Under the pieces are notes generated by a model. That model saw nothing but the letters and a program-made list of their open reading frames with translations, was not told the origin of the DNA and made no database searches. The translations under genes were made by a program, and so were the position numbers. Of a DNA stretch of 64,000 nt, positions 42,277 through 52,200 are shown piece by piece. Each line of letters begins with the position of its first letter. Positions within the stretch are counted from its first letter, which is position 1. Source of the DNA: RAM1 sp041905405 (GTDB lineage: Bacteria > Pseudomonadota > Gammaproteobacteria > Burkholderiales > Burkholderiaceae_C); NCBI GenBank assembly GCA_041905405.1, contig JAYRLC010000019.1, forward strand, positions 6,234-70,233, given 5' to 3'.

Positions 42277-43857
42277 TTGACCCCGCCCCGCCTGCACCTG
42301 GCGGGCTTTCACCCCCGGTTGATCGATGCGCTGCGCGGCTACAACCGCGCACGCTTTATGGCCGATGCGGGCGCGGGCATGACGGTGGGCATCGTGGCGC
42401 TGCCGCTGGCCATGGCGTTTGCCATTGCGTCGGGCCTGTCGCCGCAGGCGGGGCTGTGGACGGCCATCATCGCGGGCTTTCTCATCTCGGCCCTGGGCGG
42501 CTCCAGCGTGCAGATCGGCGGGCCGGCGGGCGCGTTCATCGTCATCGTGTACGGCATTGTGGAGCGCTACGGCCTGGCCAACCTGCTGATTTCTACCGCC
42601 TGCGCGGGCGTGCTGCTGTTTGTGCTGGGCCTGCTCAAGCTGGGCACGCTGGTGCGCTACGTGCCGGTCAGCATCGTGATCGGCTTTACCAACGGCATTG
42701 CGGTGCTGATTGCCGCGTCCCAGCTGCGCGACTGGCTGGGCCTGACGGTACCCAAGATGCCGGCCGACTTTTTTACCCAGCTCAACGTCATGGCGCAGCA
42801 CCTGGGCACCTTCAACCCGTATGCGTTCGGGCTGGGCAGCGCCTGCGTGCTGGGCCTGTTCGTGTGGCGCCGCGTCACCTCGCGCGTGCCCGGCCCCATC
42901 GTGGCGCTGGTCACGCTCACGGCGCTGGCGGCGCTGCTGCACCTGCCGGTGGAAACGATCGGCTCGCGCTTTGGCGGCATCCCGCGCGAGCTGCCGGTGT
43001 TTGCGCTGCCCGAATTCACCTGGGAAACCGTCAAGCTGCTGGTCACGCCCACACTGACCATCGCGCTGCTGGGCGCGATCGAGTCGCTGCTGTGCGCCCG
43101 CGTGGCCGATCAGCTCGGCACGGCCCGCCGCCATGACCCCAACCAGGAACTCATGGCGCAGGGTGTGGCCAACTTCATCACGCCTTTCTTTGGCGGCATG
43201 CCGGCCACCGGCACCATCGCCCGCACCGTGACCAACGTGCGCGCGGGCGCCACCACGCCGGTGGCGGGCATGGTGCATGCGCTGACGCTGCTGCTCGTGG
43301 TGCTGCTGGCCGCGCCGCTGGCGCTGTACGTGCCGCTGGCTGTGCTGGCGGGCATATTGCTGTTCGTGGCGTGGAACATGGGCGAGTGGCATGCGTTCGC
43401 GCGCCTGCGCCAGCACAGCAGCCACTACCGCGTGCTGATGCTGGGCACGTTCTGTCTGACCGTGGTGTTCGACCTGACCGTGGCCGTGCAGGTGGGGCTG
43501 GTGGCGGCCTGCGTGCTGTTCATCCGCCGCATGAGCTCGCTGTTCCGCGTGGAGCTGGTCGCTCAGGACGACGCCGGCTTCACCTTCAGGCTGTACGGGG
43601 CGCTGTTCTTCGGCGCGGTGGCCAAGATCGACGTGGCCGTGCGGGCGGTTGAAAACGGGCCGCCCGCGCCGCGGGTCGTGCTGGACGCGCTGCAGCTCGT
43701 GTCACTGGACGCGTCGGGCCTGGACGCGCTGCGCCAGCTGCACAAGGCCGTGCTGGCGCGCGGCGGCACGCTGCGCGTGGACAACCTGCAGCCGCAGCCG
43801 CGGGAGCAGTTTGAGCAATCCGGATTTGCGGCAGAGCTGGGCTCAGGCGGCGGCTGA
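42277..43857 (+). CDS. SulP-family anion transporter with STAS domain
   Basis: A 526-aa permease with about ten to twelve membrane helices. GAGMTVGIVALPLAMAFAIASG is the SulP signature, and GGMPATGTIARTVTNVRAGA is typical of the substrate-site helix. A STAS domain occupies the last 100 residues (RVVLDALQLVSLDASGLDAL). Likely substrates are sulphate, bicarbonate or organic anions. No in-frame ATG lies before the family's conserved start, so a TTG at 42277 is taken; an ATG at 42358 would remove the conserved N-terminus. Its last 15 bases overlap the convergent acyltransferase gene. Confidence 0.88.
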   Translation: MTPPRLHLAGFHPRLIDALRGYNRARFMADAGAGMTVGIVALPLAMAFAIASGLSPQAGLWTAIIAGFLISALGGSSVQIGGPAGAFIVIVYGIVERYGLANLLISTACAGVLLFVLGLLKLGTLVRYVPVSIVIGFTNGIAVLIAASQLRDWLGLTVPKMPADFFTQLNVMAQHLGTFNPYAFGLGSACVLGLFVWRRVTSRVPGPIVALVTLTALAALLHLPVETIGSRFGGIPRELPVFALPEFTWETVKLLVTPTLTIALLGAIESLLCARVADQLGTARRHDPNQELMAQGVANFITPFFGGMPATGTIARTVTNVRAGATTPVAGMVHALTLLLVVLLAAPLALYVPLAVLAGILLFVAWNMGEWHAFARLRQHSSHYRVLMLGTFCLTVVFDLTVAVQVGLVAACVLFIRRMSSLFRVELVAQDDAGFTFRLYGALFFGAVAKIDVAVRAVENGPPAPRVVLDALQLVSLDASGLDALRQLHKAVLARGGTLRVDNLQPQPREQFEQSGFAAELGSGGG

Positions 43858-44361
43858 CACGGCCGGCCAGGTGATCACCCCGGCCAGGGCGCCGTCCGCC
43901 GGCGCGAGCTGGTGCACGGGCCGGCCCGCGAACTGCTGGCGCAGCTCTTTCAGCAGTTCCTGCGCGCCGCCAAACGGCGTGAACAGGTCCACCAGCCAGA
44001 CCTGGTCGCCACTTGTCCAGTCGGCGGCAGCCAGCCGGTGCGGCGCGGCGCGGTAGCGCGTGGCGGCGTCCGCGGACAGCAGCGCCCAGGACACGTAGGC
44101 CAGCGGCGCTTCATCGCGCATGTGCAGGCGCGCCTGTTTGAGCATGAGCGGCGGCAGCACGCGCCATTCCAGGTCGCCCAGCAGCGTGTTGCGCGTGGGG
44201 CCCTGCTGCAGCATGAGCCAGGTCACGTGGCCCAGCACGGGCAGCAGCGCCAGCGCCTGACGGGCGCCGTCGCGGGCCGCCTGGGTGAGCTGGGCCAGCT
44301 CGGGCGGCACCGCGTCGGGCGTGGCCGGCGCGAAGGGCGAAGTCGAAATCGATGAATTCAT
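43843..44361 (-). CDS. HlyC/RtxC-type toxin-activating lysine acyltransferase
   Basis: A 172-aa enzyme of the RTX-toxin acyltransferase family. The catalytic histidine is in LGHVTWLMLQ (H45), matching H23 of HlyC. WTSGDQVWLVDLFTPFGG (residues 115-132) is the family's hallmark SGD-x2-W-x2-D-x3-PFG motif with the second catalytic aspartate. HlyC enzymes transfer fatty acyl groups from acyl-ACP to internal lysines of a toxin before secretion. Its ATG overlaps the stop of the TolC-like gene (ATGA), so it is the last gene of the T1SS operon. The only visible substrate is the giant protein upstream. Confidence 0.88.
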   Translation of the reverse strand: MNSSISTSPFAPATPDAVPPELAQLTQAARDGARQALALLPVLGHVTWLMLQQGPTRNTLLGDLEWRVLPPLMLKQARLHMRDEAPLAYVSWALLSADAATRYRAAPHRLAAADWTSGDQVWLVDLFTPFGGAQELLKELRQQFAGRPVHQLAPADGALAGVITWPAVSAAA

Positions 44362-45755
44362 GGGGAGTTTTGCGATGTGTTCTGGGGTGTGTTCTGGGTC
44401 GCCGCCGGCGCAACCGCCAGCAGCTCATTCAGCGATTGCAGCGCATCCGGCTCCAGCGCGCCGGCCGCGGCCTTCAGCCGCAGGCCGTGCATGAGCGTGT
44501 CGGTCCGCGCCTTGAACAGGTCGCGCTGCGCGGCGTACAGCTGCTGCTGGGCGTTGAGCACGTCGATGTTGATGCGGGTGCCGATGCGGTAGCCGATCTG
44601 GCTGGCCTCCACCTGGCTGTAGCTGGCCGCGACGGCCGCGGCCAGCGCCTCGGCCTGCGCGCCGCCCTGCAGCCAGGACGCATGGGCCTGGCGCGCGGTG
44701 GCGGCGGCGCGGCGCTGCGCGGCCAGCAGTTCGGCCTGGGCCTTGTCGCGGGCGGCCATGGCCTCGCGCACGCGGGCCGTGGTGGCGCCGCCCGCGTACA
44801 GCGGCACGGTCAGCTGCACGCCCACCTGGCCCGACTGGTTGCGGATGCGCGTGTCGGCCGGTGTGGACAGGCTGCCGGCGTTGAAGCTGCCGTTGCGGCT
44901 GGCCGTCAGCTCCAGGCTGGGCGCATGGCCCGCGCGCTGGCGTTCCAGCTCGAAGTCGGCGGCTTCGACGGCGGCCTGCTGCAGCAGCACCTCGGGGTGG
45001 TCGCGCTGCGCCAGCAGCATCCAGTGGTCGGCGCCCTGCGCGCCGGCATCCACCGGGGCGGGCAGCACCGCGCCGGGCCGCAGGCCGGCCAGCTGCGGCG
45101 GCGATTCGCCCAGGATGCGCTGCAGCTCGGCGCGCTTGTGCTCCAGCTCGCTGCGCGCCATGGCCTGCTGGGCGCGGGCGAGCTGAAAGCGCGACTGCGC
45201 CTCGTGCACGTCGGTCACCGTGGTCATGCCGACTTCAAAGTTGCGCTGCGCCAGGCGCAGCTGCTGGGCCATGGCGGCCCCCTGCGCATGCGCCACGGCA
45301 GCGCCTTCCTGCGCCACCAGCACGTCAAAGTACGCCTGCGCCAGCCGCAGGATCGCGTCCTGCTGCGCCAGCCGGTACTGCTGCACGGCCTGGCGCCACT
45401 GCGCATCGGCCTGCTGCAGCCCGGCCCAGTGCTGGGGTTTGTACAGCGGCTGCACCAGCTGCACGGACCAGTTGCGCGCGTGGGGGTCGCGCTGCACCTC
45501 GGGGCCGCCGTCAAAGCTTGCCGTCCCGCTCTGGCGGTTGCCGCCCGCGTTGAAGTTGACGGTGGGCAACAGCGCGGCGCGCGCCTGGGGCACGCGCTGT
45601 TCGGCCATTTGCAGGCTGTGGCGCGCGGCGGCCAGCACGGGGTCGGCCGTCTGCGCCAGCTGCCAGGCCTGCAGCAGGTCGGTGGCGCCCGACGCGTAAG
45701 CCGCGCCGGCGCCCCACGCGAGCAGGGCGGCAGCAATGACTGTCTTAGCGCTCAC
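44358..45755 (-). CDS. TolC-like outer-membrane channel of a type I secretion system
   Basis: A 465-aa outer-membrane efflux protein. The signal peptide is SAKTVIAAALLAWGAGAAYA. Two repeated helical halves contain LLQAWQLAQTADPVLAAARHS and the second-half NIDVLNAQQQLYAAQRDLFKARTDTL, standard for TolC. A GTG start ending at 45755 is chosen: AGGAGG stands six bases upstream and it yields a normal signal peptide, while an ATG 12 codons earlier adds a cysteine/arginine-rich tail. Confidence 0.92.
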   Translation of the reverse strand: MSAKTVIAAALLAWGAGAAYASGATDLLQAWQLAQTADPVLAAARHSLQMAEQRVPQARAALLPTVNFNAGGNRQSGTASFDGGPEVQRDPHARNWSVQLVQPLYKPQHWAGLQQADAQWRQAVQQYRLAQQDAILRLAQAYFDVLVAQEGAAVAHAQGAAMAQQLRLAQRNFEVGMTTVTDVHEAQSRFQLARAQQAMARSELEHKRAELQRILGESPPQLAGLRPGAVLPAPVDAGAQGADHWMLLAQRDHPEVLLQQAAVEAADFELERQRAGHAPSLELTASRNGSFNAGSLSTPADTRIRNQSGQVGVQLTVPLYAGGATTARVREAMAARDKAQAELLAAQRRAAATARQAHASWLQGGAQAEALAAAVAASYSQVEASQIGYRIGTRINIDVLNAQQQLYAAQRDLFKARTDTLMHGLRLKAAAGALEPDALQSLNELLAVAPAATQNTPQNTSQNSP

Positions 45756-47073
45756 GCAGCGCCTCCTGCTGGTAGCGCAGCATGGGCGCAAGGAAGTACT
45801 CGATCATGCGCCGCGAATCGGTGCGCACGTCCGCCACCACGGCCATGCCGGGCGCGACGATGCCGCGCACGCCCGCCGTGGCATGCGGCGTCTGCGACGC
45901 ATGCAGCTTGATGCGCACGGGGTAGACCGCGCCCAGCTTGGGGTCCTGCACGGCGTCGGTGCCCACCCACTGGACTTCGCCCTCGATGTAGCCAAAGCGC
46001 GTGAAGTCGAAGGTCTCGATCTTGGTCACCACGCGCTGGCCGGCGCGGATGTGGCCGATGTCGCGGTTCATGACCTGCGCCTCCACCTCCAGCGGCGCAT
46101 GTTCGGGCACGATGGTCAAAAGCGGCTGCGCCTGCGTGACGACGCCGCCCACGGTGGTGACGGCCAGCTGCTGCACCACGCCGTCGATCGGCGCGCGCAG
46201 CACCTGCAGCTCGCGCCGCTGCTGCGCCTTGACCAGCTCCTGCTGCAGGCTGCCCTGCTTGCGCAGCGCCTCCGCCAGCTCGCCGCCGCTGCGCGCCTGG
46301 AACTCCGCCACGGTCTGGCTGCGCTGGCTGGCCACGCCGCGGATGCCGGCGTCGGCCTCGTGCAGGCGGTTGGTCTGCACCGCGATTTCCTTTTCCAGGT
46401 TGATGAGCTCCAGCCGCGTGTCGATCAGGCCTGCTTCGGCAATGTGGCCGGTGCGGGACAGCTCCTCGCGCATCTCGTGCTTTTTCTTCACGAGCGGCAG
46501 GCTCTGGCGCATGCGGTCCAGCGCCGCGGCGATGGCGTCGCGGTCGGCGCTGCGCCGGGCGTGGTCTGCTTCCAGCGACGCCAGGCGCGCCTGTTGTTCG
46601 GCCTGACGGCTGGCCAGCAGCGCGCGCTGGCGCGCCACGACGGACGCGGGCACGTCGGCCGGCGCCGCCATGGCGCCGGCCCCTGCCAGGGCCTGCAGCC
46701 GCGCAGCGTCGGTGCCGGCTTCCCACAGCTCCTGCTGCAGGCGGTCGCGGTCGGCTTCGGTCGTGGTGGGGTCCAGCTCCAGCAGCACGTCGCCGGCCTG
46801 CACGCGCTGGCCGTCGCGCACGGCAATGTGCCGCACCACCCCGGGCTCCAGCGGCTGCACGGTTTTGCTGCGGCCCGACGGAATGACCTTGCCCTGGGCC
46901 GTGATCACCACGTCCAGGCGCGCCATGCAGGCATAGGCCACGGCCAGCGCCGCCATGGCGCAGATGCCCAGCGACACCATGCGGGCCGCCAGCGCCGGCG
47001 GGTGCTGCGCAAGGCCAGCCGCTGCAATGAACGGGTGCGGTGCCGTTTGTGCTTCTTGCGTCTGATCAGCCAT
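45745..47073 (-). CDS. HlyD-family periplasmic adaptor of type I secretion
   Basis: A 442-aa membrane-fusion protein. One N-terminal membrane helix (GICAMAALAVAYACMARLDVV, about residues 30-50) is followed by the lipoyl half-motif VVRHIAVRDGQRVQAGDVLLELD, a long coiled coil (residues about 95-290), then RAPIDGVVQQLAVTTVGGVV and a C-terminal beta barrel (PGMAVVADVRTDSR). It bridges the ABC exporter and the TolC-like channel. It overlaps both neighbours. Confidence 0.94.
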   Translation of the reverse strand: MADQTQEAQTAPHPFIAAAGLAQHPPALAARMVSLGICAMAALAVAYACMARLDVVITAQGKVIPSGRSKTVQPLEPGVVRHIAVRDGQRVQAGDVLLELDPTTTEADRDRLQQELWEAGTDAARLQALAGAGAMAAPADVPASVVARQRALLASRQAEQQARLASLEADHARRSADRDAIAAALDRMRQSLPLVKKKHEMREELSRTGHIAEAGLIDTRLELINLEKEIAVQTNRLHEADAGIRGVASQRSQTVAEFQARSGGELAEALRKQGSLQQELVKAQQRRELQVLRAPIDGVVQQLAVTTVGGVVTQAQPLLTIVPEHAPLEVEAQVMNRDIGHIRAGQRVVTKIETFDFTRFGYIEGEVQWVGTDAVQDPKLGAVYPVRIKLHASQTPHATAGVRGIVAPGMAVVADVRTDSRRMIEYFLAPMLRYQQEALRER

Positions 47074-49270
47074 GGGCCACCTCCACCAGTTCAGGCACCT
47101 GGCGCGGCGGCGGGGGCGAATCCATCACCTGGTGCGCGCGGTACAGCGACGCATACCGGCCGCGGCCGGCCAGCAGCTCGGCATGGGTGCCGGTTTCCGC
47201 GATGCGGCCCTGGTCCAGCACCAGGATGCGGTCGGCCAGGCGCAGCGTGGGCAGGCGGTGCGCCACGATGAACACCGTGCGGCCCGCGCAGATCTGCGCC
47301 ATGCGGTCGTGGATGGCGCGCTCGCTCTCGTAGTCGAGCTGGGCCGTCGCTTCGTCCAGCAGCAGCAGGCGCGGCTGCTGCACCAGCGCCCGCGCTATGG
47401 CCAGGCGCGCGCGCTGCCCGCCGGACAGGCGGCCGCCGCGTTCGCCGATCAGCGTGTCATAGCCGTCGGGCAGCTCCAGGATGAAGTCGTGCGCGCCGGC
47501 CAGCTGCGCCGCGTGCGCCACCTGCTCCATGGGCAGGTGCGGGTTGCCCAGCGCGATGTTTTCGCGCACGGTGCGGTTGAACAGCAGCGCGTCCTGTCCC
47601 ACCACGCCGATCTGGCGGCGCAGCCAGGCCACGTCCATCAGGCCGATGTCCACGCCGTCGATCAGGATGCGCCCACGCTGCGGCACGTACAGCCGCTGCA
47701 TGAGCCGCATCAGGCTGGTCTTGCCCGCGCCGGACACGCCCACGATGCCGATCACTTCGCCGGGCCTGGCGTCAAAGCTCACATCGGCCAGCACGTCGGC
47801 GCGCTCGGGCGCGTAGCGAAAGCTCACATGGTCGAAGCTCACCGCGCCCTGCAGCGCCGCGAGCGGGCTGCGCCCCGGGCGCAGCGGCGGTTCGGCCGGC
47901 GCGTCCATGATGTCGGCCAGCCGCTTGACACTCACCCGCGCGCCGGAATAGTCCTGCCATAGCGACGCGAGCTTGAGGATGGGCGCATTGACCCGCCCGG
48001 CCAGCATGTTGAACGCGATCAGCCCGCCCACGCTCAGTTGACCGTCGATCACCAGGCGCGCGCCGAAGTACAGCAGCGCCACGGTCAGCAGTTTGCTGGC
48101 CAGCCCCACGAACTGGCTGCTGGCGTTGGACACGCGGCCCGAATGGAAGGCGCTGTGCGCATGCTCGGCCAGGCGCCGTTCCCATTCGCGCTGCCACTGC
48201 GTTTCCACCGCCTGGCTCTTGAGCGTTTCCATGGCGCCCACCGTCTCGGACAGAAAGGCCTGGTTGCCGGCGGCCAGCGCGAACTTGTCCTCGAGCTTGC
48301 GGCGCAGCAGCGGCGCGGTGATCCACGACGCGGCGAACAGCACCGGCAGCGCAGCCAGCACCATGAAGGTGAGCGTGGGGCTGTAGCTGAACATCACGGC
48401 CAGGAACACGACCGCGAACAGCAGGTCCAGCCCGCTGGACAGGGCCTGGCCGGTCAGGAAGTTGCGGGCGTTTTCCAGCTCCTGCACGCGCGCCACGGTT
48501 TCGCCCGTGCGGCGCGATTCAAAGTACGCCAGCGGCAGCCGCAGCAGGTGCGAGAACAGCCGCCCGCCCAGCTGCGCGTCCACCTGGTGCGTGGTGTGCG
48601 ACAGCAGGTACTGGCGCATGCCGCCCAGCACCACCTCGAACAGCGTAACGCCCAGCAACGCCACCACCATCACGTCCAGCGTGCCCAGCGTGCGGTGCGT
48701 GAGCACCTTGTCGATCACCACCTGAAAGATCAGCGGCGTGACGAGCGCAAAGATCTGCACGAACAGCGACGCCAGCAGGACCTCGCCCAGCAGCAGCTTG
48801 TAGCGGCCCAGGGACGACCAGAACCAGGCCATGCCGAACTTGCGCGAAGGCAGGTCCGCGTCCGCACCGGTCTGCGTCTGTGCAGACAGCCGTGGCGCAC
48901 TGACCCAGGCGCCGGCCCAGGCCTGTTCAAATTCGGCGCGCTGCAGTGCCACAGGCTGCGCCTGGCCCGCCAGCTGCACCACGGCGCGGTCACCCTGGAG
49001 CTGGCCCACCAGCATCCACTGGCCGTCACGGCGCAGCGCCAGCACGGGCAGCACGGCGCGGCCCAGCTGCCGCCAGCCGCCAGTGTGGTGGTCGGGCGAC
49101 AGGCCCACGGCCCGCAGCAGGCCGGTGACGGCGGCCAGCGAACGCGGCTCGGGCTCGCCCGCCAGGGCATGGGCGAGCTGCTGCATGTCCAGCGGCAGGC
49201 CCTGCAGTTGCACGAACAGCCGCAGCAGCGTCAGGTGCCCGGCGTCGGAAAATGATTCTTCGGTACTCAA
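47066..49270 (-). CDS. Type I secretion ABC exporter (HlyB type)
   Basis: A 734-aa permease-ATPase. Residues 1-130 are a C39-peptidase-like domain that lacks the catalytic cysteine (HLTLLRLFVQLQGLPLDMQQ), as in HlyB, so it binds rather than cleaves substrate. Six helices follow from about residue 165 (LLLGEVLLASLFVQIFALVTP). The ATPase has Walker A GVSGAGKTS, signature LSGGQRARLAIARAL and Walker B LLLLDEATAQLD. It starts 29 bases after the giant gene's stop. Confidence 0.94.
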   Translation of the reverse strand: MSTEESFSDAGHLTLLRLFVQLQGLPLDMQQLAHALAGEPEPRSLAAVTGLLRAVGLSPDHHTGGWRQLGRAVLPVLALRRDGQWMLVGQLQGDRAVVQLAGQAQPVALQRAEFEQAWAGAWVSAPRLSAQTQTGADADLPSRKFGMAWFWSSLGRYKLLLGEVLLASLFVQIFALVTPLIFQVVIDKVLTHRTLGTLDVMVVALLGVTLFEVVLGGMRQYLLSHTTHQVDAQLGGRLFSHLLRLPLAYFESRRTGETVARVQELENARNFLTGQALSSGLDLLFAVVFLAVMFSYSPTLTFMVLAALPVLFAASWITAPLLRRKLEDKFALAAGNQAFLSETVGAMETLKSQAVETQWQREWERRLAEHAHSAFHSGRVSNASSQFVGLASKLLTVALLYFGARLVIDGQLSVGGLIAFNMLAGRVNAPILKLASLWQDYSGARVSVKRLADIMDAPAEPPLRPGRSPLAALQGAVSFDHVSFRYAPERADVLADVSFDARPGEVIGIVGVSGAGKTSLMRLMQRLYVPQRGRILIDGVDIGLMDVAWLRRQIGVVGQDALLFNRTVRENIALGNPHLPMEQVAHAAQLAGAHDFILELPDGYDTLIGERGGRLSGGQRARLAIARALVQQPRLLLLDEATAQLDYESERAIHDRMAQICAGRTVFIVAHRLPTLRLADRILVLDQGRIAETGTHAELLAGRGRYASLYRAHQVMDSPPPPRQVPELVEVAHG

Positions 49271-49299
49271 GAAAACCTCATTGTCAGAAAAAAGTTAAT

Positions 49300-52200
49300 T
49301 CAGCTTGTCGCCACAACGTTCAGGGTGGCCGCGTTGGCGGCATCCACCAGCGTGTCGACCACGTCAGCGGGTTGCGTGGCAACGGCGGCCACGGCGGCCA
49401 CGGCGGCCAGCGGCGGGTCGGCCGTCCCCACGCTGGCGCACAGCTGGTTGAAGTTCTGCGCCATCTGGTTGAAATGCGCGACCTCGTCGGCAGCAGGCTT
49501 TTGCACAGCAAACATCACGTCGGCCGCCTGGCTCACGGTGCCGTCGGTGTGCGTGACCTCGGCTGTGCCGAACACAACGTTGCCTTCCACCGTGGCAGAT
49601 GCGCCCTGGCGCGTGAGGCTGATGCCCTGGATGCCCACGGCGTCCAGCGACCGGAATTCACCCGCGTCCTGCGTGCCGCTGGCGTTGCCGTCCTGCAGCG
49701 CGCCAAAGCGTTCCCACTGCGCGTCGGCCGCAGTGATCTTGCCGTCGCCGTCGGTGTCGAACGCGGCCAGCCCTTCCAGGTCGGTTTTGGCGCCGGGCAC
49801 GTACTGCACAAAGCTGGTTTCGGTGGCGATGTCGATCTGCCCGTTGTCATCCGCGTCATAGGCCAGCACGGCGTCGTCGGGCGCCACCCAGCCCAGGCGT
49901 TCGGCGATGCCGTCGCTGTCCACGTCGGCGAAGGTGATGGAAGCCGCCGCGGAGACGAGTTCGACGCCGTCGCCATCTATGTCCAATGCCAGCGGTGCGT
50001 ACCCGTTGGGATTGGGAAGCGCGTTCACGTACGCGGTGCCCATGGTCTGCGCCCCACCCGCGTCCTGGACCCAGTAGCTAAAGCTGGCCGTGCCCTCATT
50101 GACGGGCAGAAAACTGAATGACTGGTTGGGAACAATCCAGTTCAGTCCGCCACCATTGGCAAGCCCAATGCCGGCCAGGCTCAGCCCGGAACCGTCGGGG
50201 TCCCAGTCGTTGCCCAGCAATTGCCATGCTTCGTAGTACGTCGCCAGACGGGCATAGCCGGTCAGATAGTCCGTATTGGCGACAGGCGCGTCGTTGACGG
50301 ACGCCACGTTCACGTACGCCGTCGCGTTGGTACGCGCGCCCTCAGCATCCATCACCTCGTACTGAAAGGTCGCCGTGCCGTAGAAATTGTGCGCAGGCGT
50401 GAACAACGCGGAACCGTTGCCCTGGTCCTGGATGACGCCATTGGTCGGGCTGCCCACCCAACTGATGCGCAGATTGCCCGCGCCGCCGTCATCGCGGTCG
50501 TTGGCCAACAGCTGGGACGCCCAGATCAGGGTCGCCTGGTCCTCCTGCGTGGAGAAACTGTCGTCCACCGCCACCGGGCTGTGGTTCACACGCGCCACGT
50601 TGACGCTGGCGGTTCCGACACCCTGCCCGCCCTGCGGATCGCTCACCACGTAGCTGAAGCTGGCCGCGCCGTAGTAGCCGGCATTGGGCGTGAACGTCAC
50701 CGTGCCGCCCGACAGCGACACCGAACCGTTGCTGGCGCCATAGACCTGGCTGATGCTGAGCTGGCCGGGTGTCTCCACGTCGGTGTCGTTCTGCAGCAGG
50801 CTGGCCTGGCTGAAATGCATCGGCGTGTCCTGCAGCCCGGTCGAAAGGAACTCGTTGTTCACCACGGGCGCGTCGTTGACCGGGTTGAAGTACAGGTCCG
50901 CCCGCGCCTGGCTCGTGCCGCCCGCGCCGTCCTGCACCGTGTAGGTGAAGCCAGCCGCGCCGTAATAGTTGGCCCAGGGCGTGAACACCACCTGGCCACC
51001 CTGCAGATTGGCCGTGCCGCCCGACGCATTGCTGACGCTGCCAATGGTCAGCGCGCCCGGCCCGTCCACGTCGCTGTCGTTTTGCAGCAGGCTGGCCGTG
51101 CTGATGGTGGCAACCTGATCTTCGCTGAAGGTATAGGACTCGCCCACGGCCACGGGGGCATCGTTCACCGGCGTGTAGTTCAGGCTCACGCTGGCCTGCG
51201 CCGAGCCGCCGTCGCCATCGGCCACGGTGTAGCTGAAGCCGGCCGCGCCCGTGTGGTTCAGCGTGGGCGTGAACACCACCTGGCCTTGCGCGTCCAGCGC
51301 CACCGTGCCGCCCGTTGCGCCGCCCACCGCGCTGATGCGCAGGTCGCCATGGGCATTGTCGGCGTCGCTGTCGTTGGCCAGCAGCTCGGCGGGGCTGAAC
51401 GTGCGCACCTGGTCCTCGGCCAGCGTGGTGGACTCCCCCACGGCCACCGGCGCGGCATTGCCCGTGTTGACCTGCGCCGTGCCCTGAGCCGTGGCGCCGC
51501 CCGCGTCTTGCACGGTGTAGCTGAAGCTGCCCAGGCCGGGCGACGTGGGCGTGAACAGCAGGCGTCCGTCGGCCTGCAGCGCCACGCTGCCGCCGGCCGC
51601 GCCGTCCACCGCCACGATGTGCAGGTCCTGCGGCTGATGGACGCTGTCCTTGTCACTGTCATTCGCCAGCAGCGTGGCGGGGTCTATCCACACCTGCGGC
51701 TGGTTCTTGGCCCGGATGACCTCGCCCACGACCGTGGGCGCGTCGTTGACGTTGGCCACTGTAAAGCCCGCCGTGGCCGTACTTTGCAGTCCCGCGGCAT
51801 CGGCCACGGTGTAGCTGAAGCTCACCGGCCCCGCGTAGTCGGCATCGGGCACGAACAGGACGTTGCCCTCGGCCGTCAGGCTCACGCTGCCGTGCGTCTG
51901 CCCCGCGACCGCCGCCACGCCCGTGATGCGCAGGCTGTCCGCGGCGCCGCGGGCGCTGTCGCCGTCGCTGTCGTTGGCCAGCAGCGCGCCGGCCAGGATC
52001 AGCACGTTGGTGTCTTCATTCTGCGTGGCCAGCGTGTCGGCCGCGGCCGTGGGCGCGCGGTTGACCCACTGCACCGCCACCTGCGCCGTGGCCGTACTCT
52101 GCCCGCCCTGCGCGTCCGTCACGGTGTAGTCAAAGCCCGCCGGGCCGAACCAGTTGGCATCCGGGGTGAAGGTGACCTGGCCGCCCGACAGGCTCACGCT